A stretch of 64,000 nt of DNA, taken from an uncultured Desulfobulbus sp. GTDB taxonomy: Bacteria > Desulfobacterota > Desulfobulbia > Desulfobulbales > Desulfobulbaceae. Under the pieces are notes generated by a model that had not been told where the DNA came from, searched no databases, and saw nothing but the letters and a program-made list of their open reading frames with translations. The position numbers were made by a program, and so were the translations under genes. Below, piece after piece: positions 1 through 8,880 of this stretch. The DNA lies in contig NZ_OY760916.1 of NCBI RefSeq assembly GCF_963664075.1, positions 779,501 through 843,500 of the forward strand, read 5' to 3'. How positions within the stretch are numbered: position 1 is the stretch's first letter; every line of letters begins with the position of its first letter.

Positions 1-1
1 G

Positions 2-787
2 CTTGAAGCGGATCTTTTTGGGTATGAGAAAGGTGCGTTTACCGGGGCCACCGGCCGCAAAGTGGGAAAATTCGAGGTTGTCGACGGAGGCACCATCTTT
101 CTTGATGAGATCGGTGATATCAGTGCCCGGATGCAGGTGGCCATGTTGCGGGTGCTCCAAAACGGAGAAATTATCCGTGTGGGTGGTACCGAGCCGGTCA
201 AGGTGGATGTGCGGGTTATCGCTGCAACCAATGTCGATCTGACCCAGGCGGTTAAAGAGAAAAAATTTCGTCTGGATCTCTACTACCGGCTCAATATTAT
301 CAATATCGATATTCCGCCATTGAGGGATCGCAAGGAAGACGTGGTCGAACTGGTTTCTCACTTCGTCAACCACTATCGGGAAGCGTTCAAAAAAGAGATC
401 GATTTTGTGCCCAAATCCATCATTAACCGCTTACTCGAACACGATTGGCCGGGTAATGTGCGTGAGCTCGAAAACCTGATCCAACGTGCGGTGCTCATGG
501 CCAAGGGCAAGATGATTACAGAGAGCGATCTCCTCTTTGATCAGGATCCGCGGATCGAGCAGCAGGGTGGAGAACTTGTCGAGATTGATGATAAACTTGG
601 ACTTGTCCCCTTAAAGTCGATCCTGGGAGATTTTGAAGCCACCATCATTCGCCGCGCTCTCTCCAAATACAGCGGTAACGTGGCCACAACAGCCGGACAT
701 CTCAATATTGGCAAGACCGCGCTCTACGACAAGATGAAGCAGCACGGTATCTCTGCCAAAAGTATCAAGAAGAAGAAAACAGCCTGA
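2..787 (+). CDS. Sigma-54-dependent transcriptional activator, C-terminal part
   Basis: The 5' end lies outside the window. Visible from the first codons is the GAFTGA loop (in the context YEKGAFTGATG) that contacts sigma-54, then the Walker B-like GGTIFLDEIGD, the RLDLYYRLN segment, the WPGNVRELENLIQRAV arginine-finger region of the AAA+ domain, and a C-terminal Fis-type helix-turn-helix (about the last 55 residues, with FEATIIRRALSKYSGNVATTAGHLNIGKTALYDKMK). This is the classic NtrC-family arrangement: the protein hydrolyses ATP to remodel RNA polymerase-sigma-54 at enhancer-dependent promoters. The N-terminal sensory or receiver domain is not visible, so its signal is unknown. A lysine-rich tail (KSIKKKKTA) ends the protein. 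The family call is secure; the regulon cannot be inferred. Confidence 0.95.
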   Translation, partial: LEADLFGYEKGAFTGATGRKVGKFEVVDGGTIFLDEIGDISARMQVAMLRVLQNGEIIRVGGTEPVKVDVRVIAATNVDLTQAVKEKKFRLDLYYRLNIINIDIPPLRDRKEDVVELVSHFVNHYREAFKKEIDFVPKSIINRLLEHDWPGNVRELENLIQRAVLMAKGKMITESDLLFDQDPRIEQQGGELVEIDDKLGLVPLKSILGDFEATIIRRALSKYSGNVATTAGHLNIGKTALYDKMKQHGISAKSIKKKKTA

Positions 788-789
788 GG

Positions 790-905
790 GGAATCTTTCC
801 TCAAAAAGGCATTCCCTGGTTGTTCGAACCGCAACAGTCTTCCCCCAGCAAGACATCCTACAACCAGTCTCGGTCATCCCGAAGGAATGAGAGGGATCTC
901 CACCC
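790..905. repeat. Dispersed hairpin repeat (unit also found as a tandem array at 6.5-7.4 kb)
   Basis: This spacer resembles the unit of the array at 6500-7366, read on the opposite strand. It has a TTTCCTCAAAAAGGCATTCC-like start, an ACCAGTCTCGGTCATCCCGA core and GAGAGGGATCTC. It follows directly on the stop codon of the sigma-54 activator. Confidence 0.6.
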
Positions 906-975
906 CAGTACTTGAAGGCTGCTGTAAACAAGGCCGGCGTCCGGAGATCAGGGGGAAGCCAGAAATGTCTTCCTT

Positions 976-2190
976 TTAAAACAGTAAAAATTCCTTCAAG
1001 CTTCCCCGCATGCAATGATTGGAAGCCATAGATGCCGAGTAGGCACCGGCATTGATCAGCGCCATGTACGTGTGCCCGTGCAAGTCTGGAAGCAATGCGT
1101 TGGCATACCAGATATCAAGCGCTTCATTGATATTACCGACCAATGTTTTGTCCGTGCAAGGTTCCCCGTTGTAGCGCAGCGGCACCGGTTGAAAAGGCAG
1201 CGCATAATAAGCTGGTTCCGGAGCAATGTTAAATCCGGCATCCACCCCGACAAAGGTGGTTGCCGCTTTAACTTCTTCAAAGGTTTTCTCTAAAAGAAGT
1301 ATCCCCGCATCCTTAACGATGTAATCTCCCGGTTCAATTCTCAGGTGCAGGTCTGTTGCTCCAAACTGTCGTTTGAGGATAGCCGTCCACTGCTCCAGAT
1401 CAAGGGGCGCCTCACCTGGTAGGTGCGGTACTCCTAATCCCCCGCCAATATTTACATATTTGATGGTGGCCGCTTTTTCGATAAAACAGAAACAGTGCGT
1501 TATGATCTGTTCAAGTTGCTGTAATTGCGTGGTGAGATAACCACAGCCGGTATGAAAGTGGATGGTGTCGACCTCCAGATCATAGCGAGCTGCAATCGCC
1601 AGTGCCTCTGCAAACTGCTGCCAGTAGATGCCAAATTTGGTGGTTTGCGCACCAGCATAGTGCAGTTTGTCGTTATCGGCGCGGCCAATGCCCATTCCCG
1701 GATTTACCCGTAAGCCAATGCGTGTATGGGGTTTTCTTTGACCCCATTGATGGATCGCATGGAGGGAATCGCAATTCATACAGAGTCCGTCATAGCGGGC
1801 GATGCTATCCAGATCCCGCGATGACAGACTCGAAGCGGTAAAGGATATCTCCTCGGGCGTAAAGCCGCAGCTTACAGCTAACTCGATTTCTGCCGGCGAG
1901 CAGGCATCAATACCACAAAGTCCGTTTTGTTTGAGCATGGTCAACAAAGGGGCAAAGCGGTTGGCCTTCATCGCGTAGTAGAGCGAGAACCGATCGGCAA
2001 AACCAGCCTGGTTCAGGCTGCGGTGAAGCCGAAGAAGATTCTTGTGTACACGAGGAGCTGAGTAGATAAAGGCGGGCGTGCCGCATTGAGCGGCAAGCTC
2101 TTGTACACCCTTGTCTGCAAAATAGAGATGTCCCTGCCGGTAGCAGAGATCTTCTCTCTGCCACCAGCCGTAGTATTGCTGTTGATTCAT
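976..2190 (-). CDS. Fold-type III PLP-dependent decarboxylase-like protein
   Basis: A 404-residue protein of the ornithine/diaminopimelate/carboxynorspermidine decarboxylase superfamily. It has the PLP lysine in YYAMKAN (K75), the HFHTGCG segment, the glycine-rich phosphate-binding GGGLGVP (about residue 250), EPGDYIV, and the C-terminal AGAYSASMASN. In decarboxylases of this fold the GP-x-C-(D/E) motif supplies a catalytic Cys across the dimer. Here the equivalent stretch reads GNINEALD, with Asn where Cys is expected, so the reaction may differ from a standard decarboxylation. The start codon overlaps the stop of the upstream SET-domain gene by 4 bp (ATGA), so the two are translationally coupled. 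The substrate cannot be named from sequence; diaminopimelate decarboxylase is possible but not favoured. Confidence 0.85.
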   Translation of the reverse strand: MNQQQYYGWWQREDLCYRQGHLYFADKGVQELAAQCGTPAFIYSAPRVHKNLLRLHRSLNQAGFADRFSLYYAMKANRFAPLLTMLKQNGLCGIDACSPAEIELAVSCGFTPEEISFTASSLSSRDLDSIARYDGLCMNCDSLHAIHQWGQRKPHTRIGLRVNPGMGIGRADNDKLHYAGAQTTKFGIYWQQFAEALAIAARYDLEVDTIHFHTGCGYLTTQLQQLEQIITHCFCFIEKAATIKYVNIGGGLGVPHLPGEAPLDLEQWTAILKRQFGATDLHLRIEPGDYIVKDAGILLLEKTFEEVKAATTFVGVDAGFNIAPEPAYYALPFQPVPLRYNGEPCTDKTLVGNINEALDIWYANALLPDLHGHTYMALINAGAYSASMASNHCMRGSLKEFLLF

Positions 2191-2681
2191 TGCAGGATGG
2201 TCCCGCTTTGCTCAACCAGCTCTGCCTCTGCCAATGCTGCCGGATGCAGTTCCTTGCGGCCGGTAATCCAGCCTCGGCAGTTGGAGGCACCGCAGGAGCA
2301 GGGGAATTGTTTAAAGAGGACGTCTTCTGTTTCTGCGTAATCCATGTAGAGGTAACTGTTTGCGGGGATATCCGCCAGGGCAGTTACGGTGAGCTTGTCC
2401 ATATCAAGCGAGATGTTGGGCGCGCAGGAATGCAGAAAATATCCGCTGAAATATGGGTCGAAGAGGTGGCTTTCAGGGGTGATTTGCAGGGTGTGTTGAC
2501 GAATTTCTGGCACGACATGACCAGCCATGCGGGCGATGATCTCTCCCTTTTTAAAGGAGCGGTAGGTGATCACGCCTTGGCCAACGAGTTGACTGATATA
2601 GACAACAGCAAAGTCGGAATGTTTCGGAAACAGAGGATCTCTGCCGAATTGATCGGGATACAGCATGGGCATACTCTCCAT
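2187..2681 (-). CDS. SET domain protein (putative protein-lysine methyltransferase)
   Basis: A 164-residue protein that looks like a stand-alone SET domain. It contains a GVITYRSFKKGEIIARMAG opening, the pseudoknot-like YFLHSCAPNISLD (equivalent to the RFxNHxCxPN motif, with LHSCAPN), a TALADIPANSYLYMDY segment, and a post-SET-like Cys cluster in FPCSCGASNCRGW that could bind zinc. SET enzymes transfer methyl groups from S-adenosylmethionine to lysine side chains. It is the first gene of a two-gene operon whose second gene is the PLP decarboxylase-like protein, overlapping by 4 bp. The pairing suggests the two act in the same process, perhaps on an amino-acid-like substrate, but this is inference. 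Internal Met5 is an alternative start. Confidence 0.8.
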   Translation of the reverse strand: MESMPMLYPDQFGRDPLFPKHSDFAVVYISQLVGQGVITYRSFKKGEIIARMAGHVVPEIRQHTLQITPESHLFDPYFSGYFLHSCAPNISLDMDKLTVTALADIPANSYLYMDYAETEDVLFKQFPCSCGASNCRGWITGRKELHPAALAEAELVEQSGTILQ

Positions 2682-3522
2682 AGAGTACTGTCATGCCAGC
2701 GCAGTGACCATGCATGCGTGCCCCATGAGAGAAGAGGGGAGCACTCGTATGCACACAGGTGCTCTAGCGCAGGTATGACAACATTCAAGAAACAAAACCT
2801 GTCAACCGTAGAGCGGACAGGCAACAAAACCAAAAATGAATGCGCTCGTGCATTGATGCAAGTGAGCAGACATCCAACAACGAAAAATAAGAACAACGCT
2901 CCAGTGAGCACTTACTTTGCAGCAAGATCCTAATCCCTTCGAGATTATAGGGTGTCTTGAATAATTAGATTTTTCAATCAAGGCCAGGTAAGCCCCGACT
3001 CCGAGGATTGTGCAAAATTTTACCGCAGGCATATAGATGATATTCCGAGGATAAAATTTTACGTATGACGCCGGGATTGGCAGAAAAAGCAATTATTAAA
3101 GATACCCGATGGTTGTTCATCGTTGACTCCGCAAGTAATCCGGTCCAGGCAATTGCGCAGACGCAATGACCCGCCTTAAGCTTTGTTTCTCGATGCACTT
3201 CCAATCTGTTCGGTTGTACCCTCCTTGCCGCCAGCTGTCTGGGGCCTTTGTCGGTGTATTGTGCAGCTCTCAGATTGTGTGAACTGAGGCTGTATTTATA
3301 GCGCGATTTTATAAATCTTCTGCCGCCGTTTGCAATCTGAAATCGAATGTGACTCAGAAAAAAATGCAGTGTTGTCCCCCTGCCGCCAGCCAGAGAGGAG
3401 ATCGAATTATTGCGACGGGCTCAGCTCTCTGCTTTCAGTGGGGAAATTTTCTTTGATTCACACTTGAATCCGGCTAGTATACATCTAATTTAATTAAAAT
3501 TATCTTTAAATAGAGGTGCACT
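2682..3522. other. Long intergenic region with no supported gene
   Basis: About 840 bp with no convincing coding sequence. Short open frames on both strands lack family resemblance or ribosome binding sites. The last 70 bp carry the probable promoter and ribosome binding site (AGAGG) of the GYF-AIM24 gene. Confidence 0.5.
3453..3480 (+). promoter_or_regulatory. Possible sigma-70-type promoter of the GYF-AIM24 gene
   Basis: TTGATT at 3453-3458 and TAGTAT at 3475-3480 are separated by 16 bp. They lie about 43 bp before the start codon. Both hexamers are imperfect, so this is tentative. Confidence 0.3.
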
Positions 3523-4521
3523 ATGTCAAACTGGTTTGTCGCCATCAATGGCCAATCTCTTGGACCCTTTAGCCAGCAGCAGATCCTTTCCGGTCTTGCC
3601 AGCGGCCAATACAACGAGTCGACCATGGTCTGGCGCGATGGTTTTGGTGACTGGATGTGCATTGGGCAGGTGGCTGAACTGCAGGCAGGGCAGGGGGGGG
3701 CACCAACACCACCGCCTTTCTCCGGTCAGGAAGCGCATGAGATTGATTATACGATTTTTGGCAACGAGATGCAGTTTGTCGAGGTGGAACTTGATCCTCA
3801 GGAGAGTGTGGTTTCCGAGGCGGGCGCCATGATGTACATGCATGATCATATTGTCATGGAAACCGTGTTTGGTGATGGTTCACGCAGTTCCAGTTCAGGC
3901 GGATTCCTTGATAAGATGTTGGGTGCAGGAAAACGGTTGATTACCGGTGAGGGGCTTTTTATCACCATGTTTACCTATACCGGTCAGGGGAAGGGCAAGG
4001 TGGCCTTTGCTTCGCCCTATCCGGGGAAAATTATTCCACTTGATTTACCCAAGTATGGTAATCGGATAATCTGCCAGAAAGATGCCTTTCTCTGTGCAGC
4101 CAAAGGGGTTTCCATTGGTATTGCCTTTCAGAAAAAGATCGGAGCGGCGCTTTTTGGCGGTGAAGGATTCATCATGCAGCAGTTGGATGGCGATGGCTTG
4201 GTGTTTGTCCATGCAGGCGGAACAATTGTCGAAAAAGAGCTGGCCGCAGGAGAAACCATGCGGGTGGATACGGGCTGTCTGGTGGCTCTGACCTCTTCGG
4301 TAAATTATGATATCGAGTTTGTCGGAAACGTGAAATCAGCCTTATTTGGTGGTGAGGGATTCTTTTTTGCGAACCTGCAGGGGCCGGGGCATGTCTGGTT
4401 GCAGTCGCTGCCGTTCTCCCGACTGGCCGGTCGCATCTGGGAAGCAGCACCCCAGACCATGGGCGGCAGTCAAGGCGAAGGCTCGGTGCTGGGAGGATTG
4501 GCCAATATGTTTGAGCGGTAA
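3523..4521 (+). CDS. GYF_2 domain - AIM24/TIGR00266 family protein
   Basis: A 332-residue protein with two recognisable parts. Residues 1-55 form a GYF_2-type domain ([26 protein letters not shown] ... VWRDGFGDW), a module thought to bind proline-rich peptides. From about residue 70 to 310 it is an AIM24/TIGR00266 domain, with [28 protein letters not shown], and repeated ALFGGEGF blocks at two positions, consistent with the internally repeated beta structure of this family. No membrane segment or signal peptide is seen. The convergent neighbour at 4644-5333 encodes a protein with a long proline-rich linker, a plausible GYF ligand. That link is speculative, because the genes are convergent and not in one operon. 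Molecular function of the family is poorly known. Confidence 0.85.
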   Translation: MSNWFVAINGQSLGPFSQQQILSGLASGQYNESTMVWRDGFGDWMCIGQVAELQAGQGGAPTPPPFSGQEAHEIDYTIFGNEMQFVEVELDPQESVVSEAGAMMYMHDHIVMETVFGDGSRSSSSGGFLDKMLGAGKRLITGEGLFITMFTYTGQGKGKVAFASPYPGKIIPLDLPKYGNRIICQKDAFLCAAKGVSIGIAFQKKIGAALFGGEGFIMQQLDGDGLVFVHAGGTIVEKELAAGETMRVDTGCLVALTSSVNYDIEFVGNVKSALFGGEGFFFANLQGPGHVWLQSLPFSRLAGRIWEAAPQTMGGSQGEGSVLGGLANMFER

Positions 4522-4588
4522 AAGAGAGAAGTTTGCATACGTCGCGGGTGGTGTGCTTGCCTCCTGTTCAGGTGCAGCAACTGAAGGC

Positions 4589-4616
4589 CTGTAGGAGTCG
4601 GGCCTTGCCCGCGACC
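4589..4616. repeat. REP-like palindrome (GTAGGAG...GCCC family)
   Basis: GTAGGAGTCGGGCCTTGCCC followed by GCGACC: an imperfect palindrome built on GGGC/GCCC. It occurs at least eight more times in the window in both orientations, always between genes, and resembles REP elements known from other proteobacteria. Confidence 0.7.
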
Positions 4617-4643
4617 AAAAACAGCAGCCTGCTCAATCCCCTG

Positions 4644-5333
4644 TCACTTCCCCGTATCCTCGATAAATCCCTGCATAACAGCGCTGATCCCCAAGCGGCC
4701 TGCCAGGGTATCCAACCAGATGCGTTCTGCCTCGGTGTCAATTTCCACCGTCGCAACTGCGAGCATATACATGGTTTTGGCAACGGCTGGATCATTAATT
4801 CCCTCAACCAGCTCATCGATGGTTTTGGGCTGGTGGAGTTCACCAAGCAAGAACATCTTTTCTTCCTGACTGAGCTCAGCACCCCGTAATTTGTCGAGGA
4901 CCGCTCGCTCCTCATCCGCATCCATTTCACCATCGGCATGGGCTGCCGCAGCCATAACCTGAATCAAGCGGGTGGCTAGGTCGCTTCCTGAGATTGATGT
5001 GGTAGCAGGGGTAAGGGGCGTCGCTGCCACTGGGGGAGGAGCGGGTGTTGCCCCAGGCACTGGTGGTGGCGGTGCTGCAGTTGTTCCCCCACCTGGAGGT
5101 GGAGGCGGTGCCATGGTTCCACTCCCGCCTGGGGGAGGAGGTGGCGTTTGAGAGGATGGACTGCCAGTGGGCTGTTGTCCTTTTTGTTTGAGGATTTCAT
5201 AGGCCCCGACTCCGAGGCCGATCATGGTCATCAAGCCTGAACCGGCTCCTAAACCACCAAGCCCGGATTGTTGATTTCCGGACCCCATGACCTCGCCTAC
5301 AATCTTTCCTAATAATTTCTCTGCGTCAAACAT
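4644..5333 (-). CDS. DUF533/TerB-like protein with proline-rich linker
   Basis: A 229-residue protein. Residues 1-55 are a glycine-rich segment with a possible membrane-interacting stretch (GLMTMIGLGVGAYEIL). Residues about 55-110 form a Pro-rich, low-complexity linker with repeated PPPPPGG blocks. Residues about 115-229 form an all-helical TerB/DUF533-like domain (RLIQVMAAAAHADGEMDADEE ... TMYMLAVATVEIDTEAER), whose acidic DGEMDADEE motif is typical of the TerB fold. The architecture matches YebE-like inner-membrane proteins of unknown function. The gene converges on the GYF-AIM24 gene with a REP-like element between them. Confidence 0.75.
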   Translation of the reverse strand: MFDAEKLLGKIVGEVMGSGNQQSGLGGLGAGSGLMTMIGLGVGAYEILKQKGQQPTGSPSSQTPPPPPGGSGTMAPPPPPGGGTTAAPPPPVPGATPAPPPVAATPLTPATTSISGSDLATRLIQVMAAAAHADGEMDADEERAVLDKLRGAELSQEEKMFLLGELHQPKTIDELVEGINDPAVAKTMYMLAVATVEIDTEAERIWLDTLAGRLGISAVMQGFIEDTGK

Positions 5334-5350
5334 AATTTCCTCATTTAACA

Positions 5351-5461
5351 GTTAAAATGCCAAAATTCACCCATCGTGAAATTAGCATGTTGCGAAGCTC
5401 GGAACGTCGTTCTCGTTTTTTTTTCGAGAACGGCAAACATAATTACCTCGTAAAAAGTTAA
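5351..5461. repeat. Hairpin repeat family H1 (GTCGTTCTCG ... CGAGAACG), copy 1
   Basis: A roughly 100-bp repeat. It starts with a TTAAAATGCCAAAATTC-type stretch, continues with ATGTTGCGAAGCTCGG, and ends in a hairpin with arms around 5404-5415 and 5425-5433 separated by a T-rich loop. The same family flanks both IS110 elements (8881-8974 and 15537-15632) and occurs without an IS at 33836-33866. The end nearest the DUF533-like gene, which reads away from it, cannot be its terminator, because the gene starts here. Confidence 0.8.
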
Positions 5462-5596
5462 AAACGAATTGATATTGCTGATGAGTTCTGTGTTTAAAGG
5501 CAATAATGGCGTAACTCTAAGTAGATTTACTCTTGTCACCCATTGTAAAGATGTCGTATAGTAACAACATAAGAATTCTTAATAAGTATACTGCCC

Positions 5597-6340
5597 ATGC
5601 TTCTATCGTCAACCAGCCTCAATAGCTCGCCAACCACATTGTACACCCGCAGCGGAGGGATGTCACAGCTCCGTTCTGAGCCGGTACAGCGGGTCGTCCC
5701 CCAATCGAAGCCCACATCTACAGACGACGATACATCCTCCGAAGATCCTGTAACCCTGTCTCAGGAAGGTATTGAAAAATCCAAACAGCAGCAGCAGGGG
5801 GGGCTGCCAGCCAGTGCCCAGGACTCTGAGGCAGAAGAGTCTGGAAAAACAGAGCAATCTGCAAGTGATATTCAGCAATTGTCCGCTGAAGAAGAACAGA
5901 TGGTCCTGGAACTCAAAGCTCGAGATCAGGAAGTCAAAACCCATGAAATGGCTCACCTTGCAGCAGCAGGGCAGTACGCCGCAGGTGGTCCTTCGTACAC
6001 CTACCAGCAAGGTCCGGATGGGCGCCGCTATGCGGTAGGTGGAGAGGTTCCCATCGATGTGGGTGAAGAGAAAACTCCTGAAGAAACGATCCAAAAAATG
6101 CAGGCCGTTAAACGGGCGGCCATGGCACCAGCAGAGCCCTCGTCAGCTGACCGCAGCATAGCTGCTAACGCAACAGCCATGGAAAGCCGGGCACGTGCAG
6201 AAATGCAAAGTGAAGAGGCTGACTCCAGCACGGATGAGCCAGAAACAGCCGACAACGCAGAAGAGGAAAGCCCGTCCCTGGCAGCTCCTACCGGATCTGA
6301 AGAAGTTGAATCCACCGAACCTTTCGAAGCTTTTGCCTGA
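5597..6340 (+). CDS. SprA-related family protein (putative metalloprotease)
   Basis: A 247-residue protein. Its centre (about residues 95-200) matches the SprA-related family: LSAEEEQMVLELKARDQEVKTHEMAHLAAAG, then YTYQQGPDGRRYAVGGEVPIDV, and an EETIQKMQAVKRAAMAPAEPS block. HEMAH fits the HExxH metal-binding consensus of gluzincin-type metalloproteases, with His and Glu in place, so a zinc protease role is plausible but not shown. The N- and C-terminal thirds are low-complexity, rich in Ser, Glu and Pro, and probably disordered. The chosen ATG gives the usual family length, and no signal peptide is evident. It reads alone, with repeats on both sides. Confidence 0.8.
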   Translation: MLLSSTSLNSSPTTLYTRSGGMSQLRSEPVQRVVPQSKPTSTDDDTSSEDPVTLSQEGIEKSKQQQQGGLPASAQDSEAEESGKTEQSASDIQQLSAEEEQMVLELKARDQEVKTHEMAHLAAAGQYAAGGPSYTYQQGPDGRRYAVGGEVPIDVGEEKTPEETIQKMQAVKRAAMAPAEPSSADRSIAANATAMESRARAEMQSEEADSSTDEPETADNAEEESPSLAAPTGSEEVESTEPFEAFA

Positions 6341-6499
6341 GCCTGCCTTCCCTTACATAATCCCTTCCCCTGGAACCGATCACTAGATACACCCCAAAAA
6401 TACACCTGAATTCGTCAGCTTCCACAGATTTTCCCCAGAATTTTCATGAGAATTCTGGAGGTATCTTGTAGTATTCTTTACGCAACATTTTTCTAAGTG

Positions 6500-7366
6500 A
6501 TTACCAGCTGAAGTTCAGCTGTCGGTCGCAAATGACGAGATCCCTCTCTTCGTTCGGGATGACGGTGACTGGTCGTGATAGAGGTTGGTAGGGGAATATG
6601 TTGGAGTATCGGTCTTCCCGGGGATGTTTTTTTTAGGAAAGTTTTCCCGTGTTCCGTCATTTGGAGTGTAAGGAGAAATCTGTAGTAATGCCAGAGATCC
6701 CTCTCTTCGTTCGGGATGCCGGTGACAGGTCGTGATGGAGATTGGTAGGGTACTATGTTGGAGTATCGGTCTTCCTGGGAATGTTTTTTTTAGGAAAGTT
6801 TTCCCGTGTTCCGTCATTTCGAGTGTAAGGAGAAATCTGCCGTAATGCCAGAGCTCCCTCTCTTCGTTCGGGATGACGGCGGCTGGTCGTGATGGAGGTT
6901 GTTAGAGGAATATGTTGGTGTATCGGTCTTCCCAGGGATGTTTTTTTTAGGAAAGTTTTCCCGTGTTCCGTCATTTCGAGTGTAAGGAGAAATCTGTAGT
7001 AATGTCAGAGCTCCCTCTCTTCGTTTGGGATGACGGTGACAGGTCGAGATGGAGATTGGTAGGGTACTATGTTGGAGTATCGGTCTTCCTGGGAATGTTT
7101 TTTTTAGGAAAGTTTTCCCGTCTTCCGTCATTTGGAGTGTAAGGAGAAATCTGCAGTAAGTCCTGAGATCCCTCACGTTCGTTCGGGATGCCGGTGACAG
7201 GTCGTGATAGAGGTTGGTAGGGGAATATGTTGAAGTATCGGTCTTCCCGGGGATGTTTTTTTTAGGAAAGTTTTCCCGTGTTCCGTCATTTCGAGTGTAA
7301 GGAGAAATCTGTAGTAATGCCAGAGATCCCTCTCTTCGTTCGGGATGACGGCGGCTGGTCGTGATG
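6500..7366. repeat. Five-copy tandem array of a 157-bp hairpin unit
   Basis: The marker GTTTTCCCGT recurs at 6641, 6798, 6955, 7112 (one base changed at its end) and 7270, giving periods of 157, 157, 157 and 158 bp. Each unit contains two inverted halves: GTCATTTCGAGTGTAAGGAG with AAATCT, and AGATCCCTCTCTTCGTTCGG with GATGAC. As RNA these pair over about 25 bp using G-U wobbles, around a GTAGTAATGCCAG-like loop. Single copies or halves occur at about 790-905, 12870-13000, 14570-14700, 15010-15040, 19548-19697, 19845-19960 and 30424-30455. Confidence 0.9.
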
Positions 7367-7396
7367 GAGGTTGGTGGTGAGGGACGAATCCCAACA
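7367..7396. repeat. Hairpin repeat family H2, single arm
   Basis: AGGTTGGTGGTGAGGGACGA followed by ATCCCAAC. This is one arm of the GGTAGGTTGG...CCCCAAC family that forms complete hairpins at 21094-21169 and 60729-60807. Confidence 0.65.
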
Positions 7397-7430
7397 GAAA
7401 ATGTACTGCAAAATAATCCTTTAGGATGCG

Positions 7431-7531
7431 CCAAAGGGCGGCGGGGGCAACTGAACAAGACCTGAATTTGATAAAAAATGTTGTCTCATTAAAAAAATAC
7501 GTTGATCAGTGACCACCCGCCGTCACGGATT
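7431..7531. repeat. Inverted-repeat element H3, copy 1
   Basis: About 100 bp bounded by GGGCGGCGGG and a CCACCCGCCG-type arm, with an A/T-rich interior containing AATTTGATAAAAA and GATCAGTGACC. It is highly similar to 18264-18368. It lies directly before the aminopeptidase gene, and a TTG-initiated upstream extension of that frame would be encoded by this repeat. Confidence 0.7.
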
Positions 7532-7555
7532 CAGGATAAAAACTACGCAAACGTT

Positions 7556-8875
7556 ATGATGGACCACCCCGAGTACATTCAAAGCCTGTTTTCTTTTATC
7601 GATCAGTCCCCAACCTCCTTTCATGTGGCTGCCAATGCAGCAGCCAGGCTCGAGGCAGCAGGTTTCACACGCTTGCATGAGGCTGATTCCTGGCAGCAGC
7701 TGAAAGCAGGCAAATATTTTGTCATTCGTCATGATGGTGGCCTGATAGCCTTTACCCTGCAAGGTGATCGAAAGACGGCTCAACCGTTTCGTATGGCCGG
7801 TTCTCATACCGATAGCCCCAGCCTCCGGGTCAAGCCCCAGCCCATGCAACTGCACCAGGGATGCCTGCAACTTGGCGTCGAGGTGTATGGTGGAGCTCTG
7901 CTTGCACCCTGGTTTGATCGTAACCTCTCGCTGGCCGGGCGGGTTGGCTGGTTGGATGGTCAGGGTGGTTTGCACTCTACGCTTCTTGATTGTAAGCGTG
8001 CGCTAGCCACGCTTCCCAGCCTGGCTATTCATTTGGACCGCGAAGCTAACAACGGTCGTGCTCTCAATAAACAGACGGACCTTGTGCCCATATTTGGCTT
8101 AACTGCCGAATCCAGCCCACCAGATTTTGCTCAGTGGCTCAAAGAGGAACTCAAAACCCAAAATCCAGGGCTCCCCATAGCAGAGGTACTTGATTTTGAT
8201 CTTTTTCTCTATGAGCCTCAGCCCCTGACTCAAATTGGGCTCAAGGGGGAATTGATAACCGGTTCACGGCTGGATAATCAACTCTCTTGTCATGCCCTCT
8301 TGCAGGGATTGATCAATGCCGAGGTGCCTGGCAATGCGATGATTGTACTCAACGATCATGAAGAGGTGGGCAGCGCAACTCCCTCTGGAGCCCAGGGCCC
8401 GTTTCTGAGCACCGTGTTGGAACGGTTGTATCCCGATCCTGATCTACGCCAACAGGTTATTGGACGCTCCTTTTTTATTTCCGCGGATAATGCCCACGCA
8501 GTCCACCCGAACTTTGCCAGCAAGCATGAACCCGATCATATGCCCAAACTCAATCAGGGGCCAGTGCTCAAGACCAATGCCAATCAGCGTTATGCTACAA
8601 CCGGACTCACTGCCTCGCTCTTCCGGGCCCTCTGTAAAAAAGCCGAGGTTCCCTGCCAGCAGTTTGTCATGCGTAACGATATGGCCTGCGGTTCGACCAT
8701 CGGCCCTTTGACTGCGAGCCAGATCGGCGTGGCCACCGTTGATGTGGGCGTACCCCAGCTGGCCATGCATTCCATTCGGGAAACAGTCGGGCATCTGGAT
8801 GGCTGGTACCTAATGCGAGTAATGGAGACATTTTTTGAGGCAGAGGATGCTGCCGTTTGCCTGCCTGAAATTTGA
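7556..8875 (+). CDS. apeB: M18 family aminopeptidase
   Basis: A metallo-aminopeptidase of the aspartyl aminopeptidase family, about 439 residues from the ATG at 7556. It has SPTSFHVAANAAARLEAAGF at the N-terminus. It has the metal-binding HTDSPSLR, the catalytic NDHEEVGS, the SADNAHAVHPN segment, and the C-terminal SIRETVGHLDGWY, whose His is a conserved ligand. The enzyme removes N-terminal residues, classically acidic ones, from peptides in the cytoplasm. A TTG at 7502 would extend the frame by 18 residues, but that extension is encoded by repeat H3, so the ATG is preferred. An adjacent ATG at 7559 is also possible. The gene is followed by a hairpin repeat and an IS110 element. Confidence 0.93.
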   Translation: MMDHPEYIQSLFSFIDQSPTSFHVAANAAARLEAAGFTRLHEADSWQQLKAGKYFVIRHDGGLIAFTLQGDRKTAQPFRMAGSHTDSPSLRVKPQPMQLHQGCLQLGVEVYGGALLAPWFDRNLSLAGRVGWLDGQGGLHSTLLDCKRALATLPSLAIHLDREANNGRALNKQTDLVPIFGLTAESSPPDFAQWLKEELKTQNPGLPIAEVLDFDLFLYEPQPLTQIGLKGELITGSRLDNQLSCHALLQGLINAEVPGNAMIVLNDHEEVGSATPSGAQGPFLSTVLERLYPDPDLRQQVIGRSFFISADNAHAVHPNFASKHEPDHMPKLNQGPVLKTNANQRYATTGLTASLFRALCKKAEVPCQQFVMRNDMACGSTIGPLTASQIGVATVDVGVPQLAMHSIRETVGHLDGWYLMRVMETFFEAEDAAVCLPEI

Positions 8876-8880
8876 TACCC

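Noticed and set aside
2682..3522. Small frames in the 840-bp spacer as genes
   Set aside because: All are short and overlapping on both strands, with no ribosome site or family resemblance.
6500..7366. CRISPR array
   Set aside because: Period is 157 bp with whole-unit similarity, no unique spacers, and no cas genes nearby.
6515..7458. Long open frames (up to 214 codons) on the minus strand across the 157-bp array
   Set aside because: They are encoded wholly by the repeat. The period is not a multiple of three, so each unit is read in a different frame, and there is no ribosome site or family resemblance.
7502..7555. TTG start for the aminopeptidase
   Set aside because: The added residues are encoded by repeat H3 and do not resemble the family N-terminus.
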